A DNA stretch of 64,000 nt from Eriocheir sinensis (GCF_024679095.1 NW_026111614.1:203501-267500); one strand, 5' to 3'. Shown: positions 38,452 to 50,315, numbered from the stretch's first letter. The notes: a model not told the origin generated them from the sequence alone. A program made the numbers and translations.

Positions 38452-38516
<65 letters not shown>
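38452..38516. repeat. (ATT)n microsatellite, about 65 bp
   Basis: Uninterrupted ATT triplets. The poly-Asn frame that this opens on the minus strand is not a gene. The flanks (38276-38451 and 38517-38689) show nothing recognisable. Confidence 0.97.
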
Positions 38517-38517
<1 letters not shown>

Positions 38518-38689
38518 GATCAATAAAAGGGGCATCAAGGGGAAGTAAAAACTGGTATAGACACAATCAAAGTCCCCATAATGAGCAGACACGAATATGA
38601 AAAATAAGAAATAGTTCTCAAAGACACTCAAGTGAAGAGGATAAGAAGAAAGGGACAGAAACAAACACTAACACCTCTACTCTCCTCAC

Positions 38690-38805
38690 CTTCACGTCAG
38701 AGCAGTTCATGAGGGTGAGGTCGGGGCTGAGGGCTGCAGCACGGGCAGGGGCGGGGAGAGTGACCACAGCGGCAGCAGGGACCCAGGCAGACCCAAGGCT
38801 TCCAT
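38690..38805 (-). CDS. Candidate host exon (minus strand), gene unrecognised
   Basis: A 116-bp GC-rich segment with a strong donor GTGAAG/GTGAGG (GT at 38689-38688) and an acceptor ATCACCTAAG before 38805. Read in phase 1 it encodes a small hydrophobic segment (GSLGSAWVPAAAVVTLPA) and ends SPDLTLMNCSDVK. Its entry phase equals the exit phase of the exon candidate 52610-52836, and a codon GAT would be formed across that junction, giving LQSLD-D-GSLGSAWV; this would be a sensible joint but is inference. The 83-bp minisatellite lies immediately upstream, in the would-be intron. No family recognised. Confidence 0.42.
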
Positions 38806-39365
38806 CTTAGGTGATTGCTGAGAAGGGGAGGAAGGAAGGTGCTGGAAAGTGTTATGAGGGGGAGTGCTGCCAGCCTCAACAGCACTAAAGGGTGTGGCTG
38901 CTGAGAAGGGAAGGAAGGAAGGTGCTGGGAGGTGTTATGAGGGGGAGTGCTGCCAGCCTCAACAGCACTAAAGGGTGTGGCTGCTGAGAAGGGAAGGAAG
39001 GAAGGTGCTGGGAGGTGTTATGAGGGGGAGTGCTGCCAGCATCAACAGCACTAAAGGGTGTGGCTGCTGAGAAGGGAAGGAAGGAAGGTGCTGGGAGGTG
39101 TTATGAGGGGGAGTGCTGCCAGCCTCAACAGCACTAAAGGGTGTGGCTGCTGAGAAGGGAAGGAAGGAAGGTGCTGGGAGGTGTTATGAGGGGGAGTGCT
39201 GCCAGCATCAACAGCACTAAAGGGTGTGGCTGCTGAGAAGGGAAGGAAGGAAGGTGCTAGGAGGTGTTATGAGGGGGAGTGCTGCCAGCCTCAACAGCAC
39301 TAAAGGGTGTGGCTGCTGAGAAGGGAAGGAAGGAAGGTGCTGGGAGGTGTTATGAGGAGTGCTAA
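38806..39365 (+). repeat. 83-bp minisatellite, about 6.5 copies
   Basis: Period of exactly 83 bp: GTTATGAGGGGGAGTGCTG recurs at 38851, 38934, 39017, 39100, 39183 and 39266, with a partial unit at 39349. Other landmarks are CAACAGCACTAAAGGGTG and GGGAAGGAAGGAAGGTGCT. Copies are almost identical apart from CCTC/CATC alternation and one CTAGG. The first unit overlaps the acceptor of the exon candidate on its left. Confidence 0.96.
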
Positions 39366-39700
39366 CATAAGAAGAACATAAGAACACAGGGAGACTGCAA
39401 GAGGCTGAGTGGCCTACACAGGGCAGCTCCAGAATCCCCCCACTACTCACGATGGGTGAGGAGGTGTAGTTTCAGGAGTTACAGGTAGAGGCTTGATCCT
39501 CGTCTACCTTCAGTACGGGCGTACGATCCAGTACCCTGTCACCTTACTGCACCCACACCTCACTGCCACCTGTCATCCTCGTCCATGTAGCTATCCAGTC
39601 TACTCTTAAAACAAGCTATCGTCCCTGCACTAACTATGTGATTGCTGAGTCTATTCCAGTCCCCCACCACCCTATTACTAAACCAATGCTTGATAATTCA
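39366..39700 (-). mobile_element. CR1-type LINE 3' end
   Basis: Reads leftward. The right part encodes a C-terminal RT segment in the style of copy D (NRVVGDWNRLSNHIVSAG), then a 3' untranslated part with CCTCTTGCAGTCTCCCTG, and ends in an imperfect octamer tail (GTTCTTATGTTCTTCTTATG) at 39366-39382. Only about 335 bp remain, a typical 5'-truncated copy. It is close in sequence to 51905-52390. Confidence 0.8.
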
Positions 39701-39714
39701 GTCATTCATTCATT

Positions 39715-40895
39715 TCATCGACGCCTGCTCCTAGGAGCTCCCACCAGGGGATGGCCACGGCAGAAGAGCTTCCATCTTCCTCTATCCAGACACTCCCTCC
39801 TTGCCTGCTCAAAGTTTCTCAAGGATCTTTCCCCTCTCCCTAATGTACTCTTGCACCCTATCCTCCATTTCACTGGAGGTTGTCCTCAACATTCCTCCTT
39901 CTATCTCACTCACATACACCCTTCTGGTCATCTTACTCTCCTCCATTCACTCCATGTGGCCAAACCACTTTAAAGTCTGTCCTTCACTTCTTCCACCACT
40001 CCACACTTCTTCCCTTCACCCCTGTGACACATTCCAAAATGCTCGTACACACTTTCATTACTCATTCCATCCATTCTACTCACACCACAAGCACTCCTCA
40101 AATAACTCATTTCCACTGCCTGCACTCTAGACCTCTGACTTTCATTCCAGGCCCACGTTTCACTTACATATGTGAGGGTTGGTACTATTATTGTATTTCT
40201 CAAATTCCTCTGTACCTCCATGCTCACACTTCTGCCATTCATGATTCGTCCCAAAGACCCTACCACCCTTCTTCCTTGCAATGCCCTTTCTCTTGTCTCT
40301 CCCTCCGTACCACCATGCTTGCACATAACTGATCAAGATACTTAAACTCATTGACCTCCTCCATTTCTTCACCATTCAAAATATTTTGCATTCTTTTTCA
40401 CATTCAATTCCCACTCTCAGGGCATACAAAATCTACAACCTCACTTCTACTTTGCTCACAAACCATCACTTTACTTTTGTTGACATTTTCAGCTTTTTCC
40501 TGTTACAGACACTGTCAAAAACACTGACCAAATTTTGTAGACCAGTCTCACTTTCTGCAATGAGCACCGTGTCATCAGCAAACAGTACTGAATTCAGTAC
40601 CCACTTCCCTCCCTCATCGAACAGTCTTACTCCAACTTCTCCAACTTTGCCCTTCATTTCTCTAATGACACCATCCATATAAATATTGAATAACCATGGT
40701 GACACCCTTGTCTTAGGCCCACTTTTATCTCAAAATGTTCACTTGTTTCTCCAGTAATTTTGACACATGCAGATGCATCCTCATAGAAAGACTTCATTGC
40801 ACTAAGCAGTTTTCCTCCCACACCATAAATCTTTAAAACATCCCACAATGCAATCCAATCGACTCTGTCATAAGCTTTTTCCAAATCGCGGCAGT
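39715..40895 (-). pseudogene. RTE-type LINE reverse transcriptase relic
   Basis: Minus-strand RT of an RTE-clade LINE in several frames. From right to left: motif A region (DLEKAYDRVDWIALWDVLK), YGVGGKLLSAMKSFYEDAS, motif B region (VGLRQGC then SPWLFNIYMDGVIREM), the catalytic LFADDTVLIAES box, then PTLTYVSETWAWNES, VEMSYLRSACGVSRMDG and the terminal VGAPRSRRR-type end near 39725. Frame changes and a stop in the last part make it inactive. 5' truncation lies at about 40895. The YSETW and MSYLR signatures are typical of RTE elements in arthropods (recall). The catalytic Asp pair itself is unchanged. Confidence 0.85.
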
Positions 40896-41199
40896 GCTGA
40901 TTTAAACTTAGTCTCGAGGACAACAGTACTCCTCCAGAACTTACTTCAAGAGACCACTTCTTTTGAAACCCTTCGAAAGATAAGTGCCTCCTACAGTGAT
41001 TACAACTAGGTATTGCTATCAGGCCTGTTAGGATTATCGTTGTAACGCTGGGAGGTGCTTGTAGGGGAAAGCCAGGCACCCCTGCTGTATTAGTGGTAAG
41101 TGGTTTGTGTGTCTTTTTGTGGAGTTGTCTTGGTGTGGTTCATGTGTCTTGCGAGAAACATAAACGTTGGGTACGGTAAAGTCACTGTATCACAACAGT
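40896..41199. other. No gene recognised
   Basis: About 300 bp between the RTE relic and the 37-bp minisatellite. A minus-strand frame (GVPGFPLQAPPSVTTIILTG) is open for about 60 residues and runs into the RTE reading; it is not recognised. Confidence 0.5.
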
Positions 41200-42169
41200 T
41201 TTAGGATGGGTTCAAGGACAGGGTGCTAGGATGTGTTTTAGGATGGGTTCAAGGACAGGGTGCTAGGATGTGTTTTAGGATGGGTTCAAGGACAGGGTGC
41301 TAGGATGTGTTTTAGGATGGGTTCAAGGACAGGGTGCCAGGATGTGTTTTAGGATGGGTTCAAGGACAGGGTGCTAAGATGTGTTTTAGGATGGGTTCAA
41401 GGACAGGGTGCTAGGATGTGTTTTAGGATGGGTTCAAGGACAGGGTGCTAGGATGTGTTTTAGGATGGGTTCAAGGACAGGGTGCTAGGATGTGTTTTAG
41501 GATGGGTTCAAGGACAGGGTGCTAGGATGTGTTTTAGGATGGGTTCAAGGACAGGGTGCCAGGATGTGTTTTAGGATGGGTTCAAGGACAGGGTGCTAGG
41601 ATGTGTTTTAGGATGGGTTCAAGGACAGGGTGCTAGGATGTGTTTTAGGATGGGTTCAAGGACAGGGTGCTAGGATGTGTTTTAGGATGGGTTCAAGGAC
41701 AGGGTGCTAGGATGTGTTTTAGGATGTGTTCAAGGACAGGGTGCTAGGATGTGTTTTAGGATGGGTTCAAGGACAGGGTGCTAGGATGTGTTTTAGGATG
41801 GGTTCAAGGACAGGGTGCTAGGATGTGTTTTAGGATGGGTTCAAGGACAGGGTGCTAGGATGGGTTTTAGGATGGGTTCAAGGACAGGGTGCTAGGATGT
41901 GTTTTAGGATGGGTTCAAGGACAGGGTGCTAGGATGTGTTTTAGGATGGGTTCAAGGACAGGGTGCTAGGATGTGTTTTAGGATGGGTTCAAGGACAGGG
42001 TGCTAGGATGTGTTTTAGGATGGGTTCAAGGACAGGGTGCTAGGATGTGTTTTAGGATGGGTTCAAGGACAGGGTGCTAGGATGTGTTTTAGGATGTGTT
42101 CAAGGGCAGAGTGCTAGGATGTGTTTTAGGATGGGTTCAAAGACAGGGTGCTAGGATGATTTTTAGGAT
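41200..42169 (+). repeat. 37-bp minisatellite, left part (about 26 copies)
   Basis: Tandem units of 37 bp built from GATGGGTTCAAGGACAGGG and TGCTAGGATGTGTTTTAG. Copies are nearly identical, with rare changes (TGCCAGG, GATGTGTTCAAGG, CAAGGGCAGAG). The array is interrupted by LINE B3 and continues at 45856-46095 in the same orientation. Confidence 0.97.
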
Positions 42170-45100
42170 TTTTTTTTTTTACAGCTAAGGAGACAGTTCA
42201 AGGGCACAAAGAAAAAAAAAAAAAAGCCCAATACTCACTGCTCCTGAATAGAGGTCAAGGGAGTGTCCAAAAAGAGAGGTGTCCTGATACCCTCCTCTTG
42301 AAAGAGTTCAAGTCGTAGGCAGGAGGAAATACAGATGAAGGAAGATTGTTCCAGAGTTTACCAGCGCGAGGGATGAAAGAGTGAAGGATCTGGTTGATTC
42401 TAGCATAAGCGGTTTGGACAGTATAGGGATGAGCATGAGTAGCAAGTCGTGTGCAGCGGGGCCGCAAGAAGAGGGGAGGCATGCAGTTAGCAAGTTCAGA
42501 GGAACAGTTAGCATGAAAATATCGATAGAAGAAAGAAAGAGAGGCAACATGGCGGCGGAATTTGAGAGGTAGAAGACTATCAGTATGAGGAGGTGAGTTG
42601 ATGAGATGAAGAGCCTTTGACTCCACTCTGTCAAGAAGACCTGTGTGAGTGGACCCCCCCCACACAAGATGCATACTCCATACGAGGGCGGACCAGGCCC
42701 CTGTATATGGACAGCAACTGTGCGGGGAAGAAGAAATGGCGGAGACGGTACAGAACGCCCAGCCTCGAGGAAGCTGATTTAGTAAGAGATGAGATATGAA
42801 GTTTCCAGTTGAGATTTTGATTTAAGGATAGACCAAGGATGTTTAGTGTTGAAGAAGGTGATAGCTGAGTGTTGTCAAAGAATAGGGGATAGTTGTTTGG
42901 AAGATTGTGTTGAGTGGAGAAACTGTGTTTTGAGGCGTTGAAGGACACCAGGTTCCTCTTGCCCTAAGCGTTCTGTTGCCTCCAGCCTTGAATCGTTAAG
43001 TTCCTGTGGAGTGGGTCTTCTATTAAAAGAAGTTGAGTAATGCAGAGTGGAGTCATCGGCATAAGAATGGATAGGACAGTTCGTTTTGGAAAGGAGATCA
43101 TCAATGAAGAACGGAAAGAGAGTGGGAGATAGGACAGAGCCCTGCGGGACACCACTGTTAATAGGTTTAGGGGAAGAACAGTGACCGTCCACCACAGCAG
43201 AAATAGAACGGTCAGAAAGGAAACTGGAGATAAAGGTACAGAGAGAAGGATAGAAACTGTAGGAGGGTAGTTTGGAAAGCAAAGATTTGTGCCAGACCCT
43301 ATCAAAAGTTTTTGATATGTCCAGCGCATTAGCAAAGGTTTCACCGAAAGGGCTAAGAGAGGATGACCAAGAGTCAGTTAGGAAGGCTAGGAGATCACCA
43401 GTAGAACGCCCCTTGCGGAACCCATACTCTCACCTGGTTCTCTCACCTGGTGGGCTTCCCAGAACCCAGTAGACACAGGCCCAAAAGGAAGCCGCACTCT
43501 GCTGATGCGCCAGCCTGACTAGTTCAGTAACCTCCGTACATACAAATACATGTGCTATAGACAGAGCTGGAATTGTGCATCATGTGCAGCAAAGTAAATA
43601 ATCAATTAATAATATGTAAATGAACAAACTAAAATGTAAAAAGTCTGTCACCGAGATCAGCAGCAAGGGATGCTTTGAATGCTGAGAGTGAATTAGCTGA
43701 AACAACATGCTGGGGAAGAGAGTTCCACAGCGAAATACCTCTGACGTTGAAGAACCTCTTGCGGATCTCTAATTCAGTTCTTATGTGTGCAACCTTATAC
43801 TGACGGCCTCTTGTGGTGCCCAGAGGTGGACTGACAAACATATCCTCGGGGGCAATAGCACAAAAACCGTGAAATATTTGCCAATACTTTACCATGTCAT
43901 GTCGTAGCAGCCGACCATGGACAGAGTACAAGTCCAAAGCCTTCAGTCTCTGGGAATAACTTAGATACTGGCGATCAGATAGAAGGTTAGAAGTGGAAAG
44001 GTGCTTTTGAATCTTCCGGTTAAGGATTGATTCAAAAGCTTTAGATATACAAGAAAGTAAAGCTATAGGGCGGTAGTTTGAAGGATTGGAACGGTCACCC
44101 TTCTTAGGCACAGGCTGTACAAAGGCATACTTCCAGCAGGAAGGAAAGGTAGATGTTGACAGGCAGAGACGAAAGAGTTTGACCAGGCAGGGTGTCAACA
44201 CGGAAGCACAGTTTTTAAGGACAATAGGAGGCACTCCATCAGGTCCATAAGCCTTCTGAGAGTTGAGGCCAGAGAGGGCATAGAAAACATCATTTGGAAG
44301 AATTTTAATAGCAGGCATAAAGGAGTCAGAGGGGGGATGAGTAGGAGGAATATACCCAGAATCGTCCAAGGTGGAGTTCTTACAGAAAGTTTGAGCGAAG
44401 ACTTCAGCCTTAGAGACAGATGAGACGGCAGTGCTGCCGTCAGGGTTAAGGAGAGGAGGAAGAGGAAGAAGTGAAATTGGAGGAGATATTTTTGGCTAGA
44501 TGCCAGAAATCATGGGAAGAATTAGAAGAAGCAAGATGTTGACATTTTCTATTGATAAAAGAAGTTCTGGTAAGTCGGAGAATAGATTTGGCACGATTCT
44601 GGGCTGAAATGTAAAGGTCAAAGTTAGCGGGTGTTCGAAGGCTCTGGAACCTTTTGTGAGCTGCCTCTCTATCTTTTATAGCACGAGAACAAGCGTGATT
44701 AAACCAAGGCTTTTTAGCGTGAGGAGTAGAGAAAGAACGTGGAATGTATGCCTCCATTCCAGAGACAATCACCTCCATGATGCGCTGGGCACACACAGAG
44801 GGGTCTCTATCCTGGAAGCAGTAATCATTCCACGGGAAATCGGAAAAGTACATCCTCAGGTCGTCCCACCGAGCTGAAGCAAAATGCCAGAAGCATTGCC
44901 TCTTCGGTGGGTCCAGAGGATGTACAGGAGCGATAGGACAGGATACAGAAATAAGGAGGAGGAGCCCAATGGAGAGAACAGTTTGACAGAGTATGCAGAA
45001 GGATTAGAGGTAAGGAAGAGGTCTTCTTAGTGTAGAATGTTAGGCCTGTCTCCAAGATGGTCAGGAATACGAGTAGGGTGCTGAACCAACTGCTCTAGGT

Positions 45101-45850
45101 CATTGAGGAGAGCAAAGTTGTAGGCTTGTTCACCTGGCTGGTCAGTGAAAGAGGATGAAAGCCAAAGCTGGTGGTGAACATTGAAATCTCCCAAGATGGA
45201 GATTTCAGCGAAGGGAGAGTGGGTCAAGATGTGCTCCACTTTTGAGTTCAAATAGTCAAAGAATTTTACATAGTTAGTAGAGTTAGGTGAGAGATAAACA
45301 GCACAGATGTATTTAGTAATAGAATGACAATGAAGTCTTAGCCAGATGGTAGAAAATTCGGGAGTGAAGGTCGTGGCATCAGAGCAAGTGATGTCGTTGC
45401 GCACGTTGGCACAACATCCAGCTTTGAATTGAAATTTAGGATAGAGATAGTAGGAGGGAATAGAGTAGAGATAACTGTCAGTAGCCTCAGAAACCTGTGT
45501 TTCGGTGAGGAAGAGAAGGTGAGGTTTAGAGGAGGAGAAATGGTGTTCCAAAGAATGAAAATTAGAACGAAGACTGCGAATGTTGCAGAAATTGATAAGG
45601 AGGAGGTTTTTAGGAGTTATCAGGACGCCTCTCAAGTCGGCAGCCAGAAGGGGAGTCCTCCCTGGGGGAATTTATGGTATCCCCCCCCAGGCGGGGACTC
45701 CCGAGGCTCTGTAATTTTTCGCCATTTTAAATTTTGAATTTTGGGAAAGGTGTGTGTGTTGTGTGAATGTTGTGTGGTGTAAAAAGAGAGAGGAACTGTC
45801 TTTAGAGAGCATGCTGAACTGCTCTCTGGTGTTGATGAGACAAAAGGGAA
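42170..45850 (-). mobile_element. Jockey-like LINE, near full-length copy B3
   Basis: Most complete copy of family B (about 3.1 kb after removing the nested LINE at 43429-43964). It reads leftward. The 5' region contains a short frame (MAKNYRASGVPAWGG) and a G-run, then the endonuclease (45635-45027: [34 protein letters not shown]), a linker with FLSTPHAKKPWFNHAC-type residues, and RT in several frames (KAYGPDGVPPIVLKN, RPIALLSCISKAFE, SGVPQGSVLSPTL, SYADDSTLHYS). The C-terminal part follows (RPRMEYAS, KLWNNLPSSVFPPAYDL). The 3' end is an A-tail (T-run 42170-42180). Target duplication AGGAT lies at 42165-42169 and 45851-45855. No ORF1 was found, so the family may have a single ORF. Frameshifts make this copy inactive. 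Confidence 0.9.
43429..43964 (-). mobile_element. Nested LINE 3' end (copy C) inside LINE B3
   Basis: A 536-bp 5'-truncated insertion flanked by ATACT on both sides (43424-43428 and 43965-43969). Removing it and one ATACT restores the B3 RT segment LSDRQYGF. It encodes the C-terminal end of another LINE RT (SQRLKALDLYSVHGRLLRHD, FFNVRGISLWNSLPQHVV, FKASLAADLGDRLF) and about 200 bp of 3' sequence ending in CACCTGGTTCTCTCACC-type short repeats. The fused open frame 44369-43629 that joins both elements is therefore an artefact of insertion. Confidence 0.88.
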
Positions 45851-45855
45851 AGGAT

Positions 45856-46095
45856 GTGTTCAAGGACAGGGTGCTAGGATGTGTTTTAGGATGGGTTGAA
45901 GGACAGGGTGCTTGGATGTGTTTTAGGATGGGTTCAAGGACAGGGTGCTAGGATGTGTTTTAGGATGGGTTCAAGGACAGGGTGCTAGGATGTGTTTTAG
46001 GATGGGTTCAAGGACAGGGTGCTAGGATGTGTTTTAGGATGGGTTCAAGGACAGGGTGCTAGGATGTGTTTTAGGATGGGATGAAGGACAGGATG
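45856..46095 (+). repeat. 37-bp minisatellite, right part (about 6 copies)
   Basis: Continuation of the array at 41200-42169 after the LINE B3 insertion: same unit, same orientation, starting in the phase expected after one AGGAT duplication (GTGTTCAAGGACAGGG). Confidence 0.95.
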
Positions 46096-46543
46096 GTAGG
46101 TAGGATGTCTCTTTGGGCAATCCTGCATCAGCTGACAACTTCCCACCTCAGTAAATTCAGGTTATAAAATTAAGATTCTCACAGAGCAATGGAATTTGTA
46201 CTGACAGACTGTTACTGAATCACTACCAGCACTCTGGCACTTGTTACTTTTATGAATTTCCTGCATTTCAGAATTTGGACAACTATATTTCAGCTTACAA
46301 AATCCCGTTAGCAAAAATAAATTTTACTGGGATTTTTCAGACCAATTCAGACTCCTGGACTTCCACGACACCAACAGCAACACTCAGGCACTCACATCCC
46401 TTACAAATCCCTGCACATCAGAATCCGGACGCCTAGATTTCAGTGTAATTTCCTCCTTAGTAAACTGAGGTAAACGTAGTGATTTCTAAGACCAATTCAG
46501 ACTAACCGACTTCACTATCTGGGAGGCAACACTCAGCACTAAC
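46096..46543. other. No gene recognised
   Basis: About 450 bp of ordinary sequence. Two imperfect copies of a segment (AGACCAATTCAGACT near 46340 and 46490, with GCAACACTCAG following each) suggest an old tandem duplication of about 155 bp. No coding signal. Confidence 0.55.
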
Positions 46544-46673
46544 ATCCAGGCCGGGCGCTTGGTGAAGCCCCTCCTGACGAGTCGCCGTTCACCGACGCGC
46601 TCCAGCGGCAGACTGCTGAGGCCGAGGGCGTACACATGGCGGGCCAACACACAGGTCAGAGTGTGGAGGGTTT
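46544..46673 (-). CDS. Candidate host exon (minus strand), gene unrecognised
   Basis: A GC-rich segment following a very good acceptor (TATCCTCCTCCCTGCAG). In phase 1 it encodes TLHTLTCVLARHVYALGL, then SSLPLERVGERRLVRRGFTK, with third positions mostly G or C. The 3' border is uncertain: a donor GAT/GTTAGT ends it at 46544 (exit phase 2), while CGTCG/GTGAAC would end it at 46593 (exit phase 1, compatible with the entry phase of 38690-38805). Entry phase 1 matches the exit of 52610-52836. The peptide looks alpha-helical, but I do not recognise the family. Confidence 0.42.
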
Positions 46674-47383
46674 CTGCAGGGAGGAGGATAAAAGTGGCAG
46701 TTATGTTGGGCTGTTGGAGGCTGCATCTTCACCAGCTACCTTCCTCTAACACTTCTGAGCTTTTATTTAATTCTTTATCATCAGTGAACTCATCCCTGAG
46801 CCTAGAGAGGCATGAAAAGACCCTTCATTAAAAGCAGGCCAGCAATGCTGCATATCTAAATGATTCTTTACCTATCCAAGGGCAGACAAAGTACATCAAT
46901 CAGTGACATAACAAAAGCACTGCATAAGGAGGAGTAGGAGCACTTTCTCCAGCACCCTCAGCCTGTTATCTCTTTGGCAGGAAGAGAGGCAACGTGAGGC
47001 CTGGCTCCTTACCGCCCACTCCTTGATAAGCTCATCCCTGTGGGTGAGGGAGGGCAGGGTGGTCCCAGAGCTCACCAGATATGCACACGTTAAGGTTGGC
47101 CTTAATCCACGGCACGCGGAGGGTCTGAAAGGTGCGCCACAGACTTACACATCATGCTGGACTTTTCATGTGAGGAGTTCTAGATCAGATAATCGTTTTA
47201 GGCTTGGTTACACATGATGTCGGACTTTCAACATGAGAAATTCAACCTAAGATAATCCTAGTGACTGGCAGAGCAAAAAATGTATATTGGTTACACACAC
47301 ACACACACAAGTTAAGCAGTGACATCAGTAATAATCACCATCATTAGAGTACTCCAGTTCCCTTGGAGAGGATAGAGTTAAAC
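46674..47383. other. Mostly nothing recognised; possible 25-bp micro-exon
   Basis: On the minus strand, 47037-47013 is framed by CTCACCCACAG (acceptor) and GTAAGG (donor) and could encode DELIKEWA. Its phases (in 2, out 0) do not fit the neighbouring exon candidates, so it stays doubtful. A short (CA)n run lies at about 47294-47310. The rest shows no coding or repeat signal. Confidence 0.3.
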
Positions 47384-47655
47384 CACAAACACTTGCAGCA
47401 CATTCTGAGGGTGGCAAGACACTGTGAGAATATTACCAACAGTCATGTAACACAAAGGGGCAGCTATGTCTTTGGCCAGTCCATAATTATACTTGTCACA
47501 AACACTTGCAGTATATTCTGAGGGTGGCAAGACACTGTAAGGAATATTACCAACAGTCATGTAACACAAAGGGGGCAACTATGTCTTTGGCCAAGCCATA
47601 ATTATACTTGTCACAAACACTTGCAGTATATTCTGAGGGTGGCAAAACAGTGACG
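47384..47655 (+). repeat. 114-bp tandem repeat, about 2.4 copies
   Basis: CACAAACACTTGCAG followed by ATTCTGAGGGTGGCAA starts at 47384, 47497 and 47612 (spacings 113 and 115). Copies differ by small changes (GCACATT/GTATATT). No coding frame. Confidence 0.9.
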
Positions 47656-47954
47656 GCCTGCCTGCATGCTTGCTGACAGCTAGTCACCACTGCTAACAAG
47701 GAGCATGTTTAAGGTGCGTCTCTTCACTCACCCGCTGACTGCACCCCATACGGTCAACTTGGGTAAGCCTCCATGTAGCTGCCCTTCCCATTCTAAGAGT
47801 TACATGAGTCGTGAGTTATGTGAGCGTCCCCGTGGCCATACAATACTTATGGTTGTGACTTTACTATATATATTCTCCATTTTTTGTATTCTATTATTTT
47901 CTATCAATATTAACCGGGCAAATAAGTTTACTCTCATAATTTAATGGTCTTCTA

Positions 47955-49006
47955 TTTTTTTTTTTATTTACAGCACAGAGAGCAACTCAAGGGCAACAAA
48001 AAGATGTAAAAAAAAAAAAATAACTGTTCCCCTCATACAGCAATAAGTCTAGAGTGGCCAATAGAGAGGTCAATTTCGGGTGGAGAAGTGTCTTGATACT
48101 CTCTTCTTGAAAGAAGTCAAGTCATAGGCAGGAGGAAATACAGACGAAGGAAGGCTGTTCCAGAGTTTACCAGTGAATGTGATGAAAGAATGGAGATACT
48201 GGTTAACTCTTGCATAAAGGGTTTGGACAGTATAGGGACGAGCTTGAGTAGAAAGTCGTGTGCAGCGTGGCTGTGGGAGGGGGGGAGGCATGCAGTTAGC
48301 AAGTTTCGAAGAGCAGTCAGCATGAAAATTTCGATAGAAGATAGAAAGAGTTGAAACATGGCGGCGGAATTTAAGAGGTAAAGACTATCAACAAGAGGAG
48401 GAGAGCTGATGAGACGTAGAGCCTTAGCCTCCACTCTGTCCAGAAGAGCTGTGTGAGTGGAGCCCCCCCACACGTGAGATGCATACTCCATACGAGGGCG
48501 GACAAGACTCTTATATATGGAAAGCATCTGTGCGGGGAAGAAGAACTGGCGGAGACTGTACAGAACGCCCAACCTTGAGGAAGCTGATTTAGTGAGAGAG
48601 ATGTGAAGTTTCGAGTTGAGATTTTTAGTTAAGGATAGACCGAGGATATTTAGTGTTGAAGAAGGTGACAGCTGAGTGTTATTGATGAATATGGGAGAGG
48701 TGTTTGGAAGATTGTGTCGAGTTGATAGGCGGAGAAATTGAGTTTTTGAGGCATTGAAGGACACAAGGTTCCTTTTATCCCAATCAGAAATGATAGCAAG
48801 GTCTGAGGTTAAGCGTTCTGCAGCCTCCAGCCTGGAGTCATGTAATTCCTGTTGAGAGGGTCTTCTGTTGAAAGAAGTTGAATAATGCAGAATTGAGCCA
48901 TCAGCGTATGAGTGGACAGGACAGTTTGTTATGGAAAGATCATTGATGAATAACAGGAACAGAGTGGGTGATAGGACAGAGCCCTGTGGAACACCACTGT
49001 TGATAG
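47955..49006 (-). mobile_element. Jockey-like LINE, 5'-truncated copy B4
   Basis: Family B copy reading leftward, starting in RT motif B (SGVPQGSVLSPTLFLLF) and running to the A-tail (T-run from 47955 on the plus strand). The catalytic box is mutated (SYADGSILHY). The C-terminal parts RLGVLYSLRQFFFP, RPRMEYASHVWGGSTHTALLD and KLWNSLPSSVFPPAYDL are present with one frameshift near 48380. A 5-bp target duplication TTCTA lies at 47950-47954 and 49007-49011. Clean 5' truncation plus A-tail plus duplication is the normal result of target-primed reverse transcription. Confidence 0.9.
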
Positions 49007-49976
49007 TTCTAGTAAGTAATGGCACCAGTCCTCTCTGCCAAGGATTAATTCTAGTTTTCCTGAAGGAGTCTCATTATGACACCCACCTCATGGCTGCCAG
49101 TTCTGTTCCACTCATCCATCATGCACTGGTAGTGAGGGCCGGCCACTGCAGGCACTCAAACATAATGAATGACCTTGATCAAGCCTATCGTTATGCTGTC
49201 CAGCTTTCTAATGTTGCAGGGTGTTGGGGGGTAGAGGAGAAGGAGTAGCTAGAATAATTTTCCAGGGTTGGTGATTTTTTTTTTTTAAATCAAAGAAATC
49301 AAAAAATCATTGATTTTTTTTTTTTTTAATTTTCAGATTTTTTTATTATTATTATTATTATTTTTTATAAATATATATCCTGCTGAGTGATTTGAAAGTC
49401 TCCATAGGTTACTTTAAGTTTGAGTTTAGGGCCTGTAAGTCTGAGCACAGTCAAGGATCCAGATACATACTTGTTCAATACTTGTTTGTAGTTGGTACAG
49501 GAGCAGGTTTAGGACAGATAGAGTTGCCTGAAGTTGTCATTTTCATGACAGAATATTATATTATTACCACAGAGAAGAATATCTACTTCTGTTACTGTTT
49601 GGTTGCTAACCTTGGTTATTATTATGATACATTGCCTGCCAAGTTAGTAAAGACTAAAGGAGGAGGATTTTGGGGGGAGCATCAATGTGTCAAAAACTGG
49701 TCCTGTCATTTCGTCAAATCAGCAAAAAACTAAATCCATCAAATTTTCCAATGTTTCCATTTTGTCAAAAACAGCTTTTTACCCTTATCCCATCAGTGTA
49801 GCAACAAGTTCATATCATTTCAATGCATCAAAAATGAGAAGGCATCAATATATCAATAAATCCAGATGTTATCAAAGCATCAAATTGTTAAGTCATCAGA
49901 GCATAAAAAAAATCAAAGTTATCAAAGCATCAAAAGTCTAGTCCATGATGACACTATGGGGTATTACGACTTTCAC

Positions 49977-50080
49977 AATGGTACACCATCACAACTACCT
50001 GACAATGGTACACCATCACAACTACCTGACAATGGTACACCATCACAACTACCTGACAATGGTACACCATCACAACTACC
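49977..50080 (+). repeat. 27-bp minisatellite, four copies
   Basis: Identical units AATGGTACACCATCACAAC plus TACCTGAC at 49977, 50004, 50031 and 50058. The period is nine codons, so a DNGTPSQLP repeat is open on the plus strand. No independent sign of coding. Confidence 0.93.
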
Positions 50081-50315
50081 ATTAATGCAAATGTTTCTAC
50101 ATCAACGAGTAAAGTGGTGTGACACAGTATGATCGAGACTAACTTGGGAACCAAATTCTCGAACTAACAAGTGATACTCTGTTCGGGGTCACGAGGCAAT
50201 ATCAATGAAAGCCTCAGTCATACCCTTGACAGATCAGAACGGGGTCTGTACCTTGTAGCACCAGGAGCACTTCAGCCTGAGGAATTAACAGAAATGTAAA
50301 GTGCCATCTATCAAT

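Noticed and set aside
38263..38664. Poly-Asn protein on the minus strand
   Set aside because: Produced by (ATT)n; no supporting codon bias outside the run.
43629..44369. Chimeric reverse transcriptase as a novel fusion protein
   Set aside because: The joint lies exactly at a 5-bp target duplication (ATACT) of a nested LINE insertion, so the fusion is accidental.
47013..47037. 25-bp micro-exon as a firm call
   Set aside because: Borders are good, but the phases do not match any neighbouring exon candidate and such a short segment can arise by chance.
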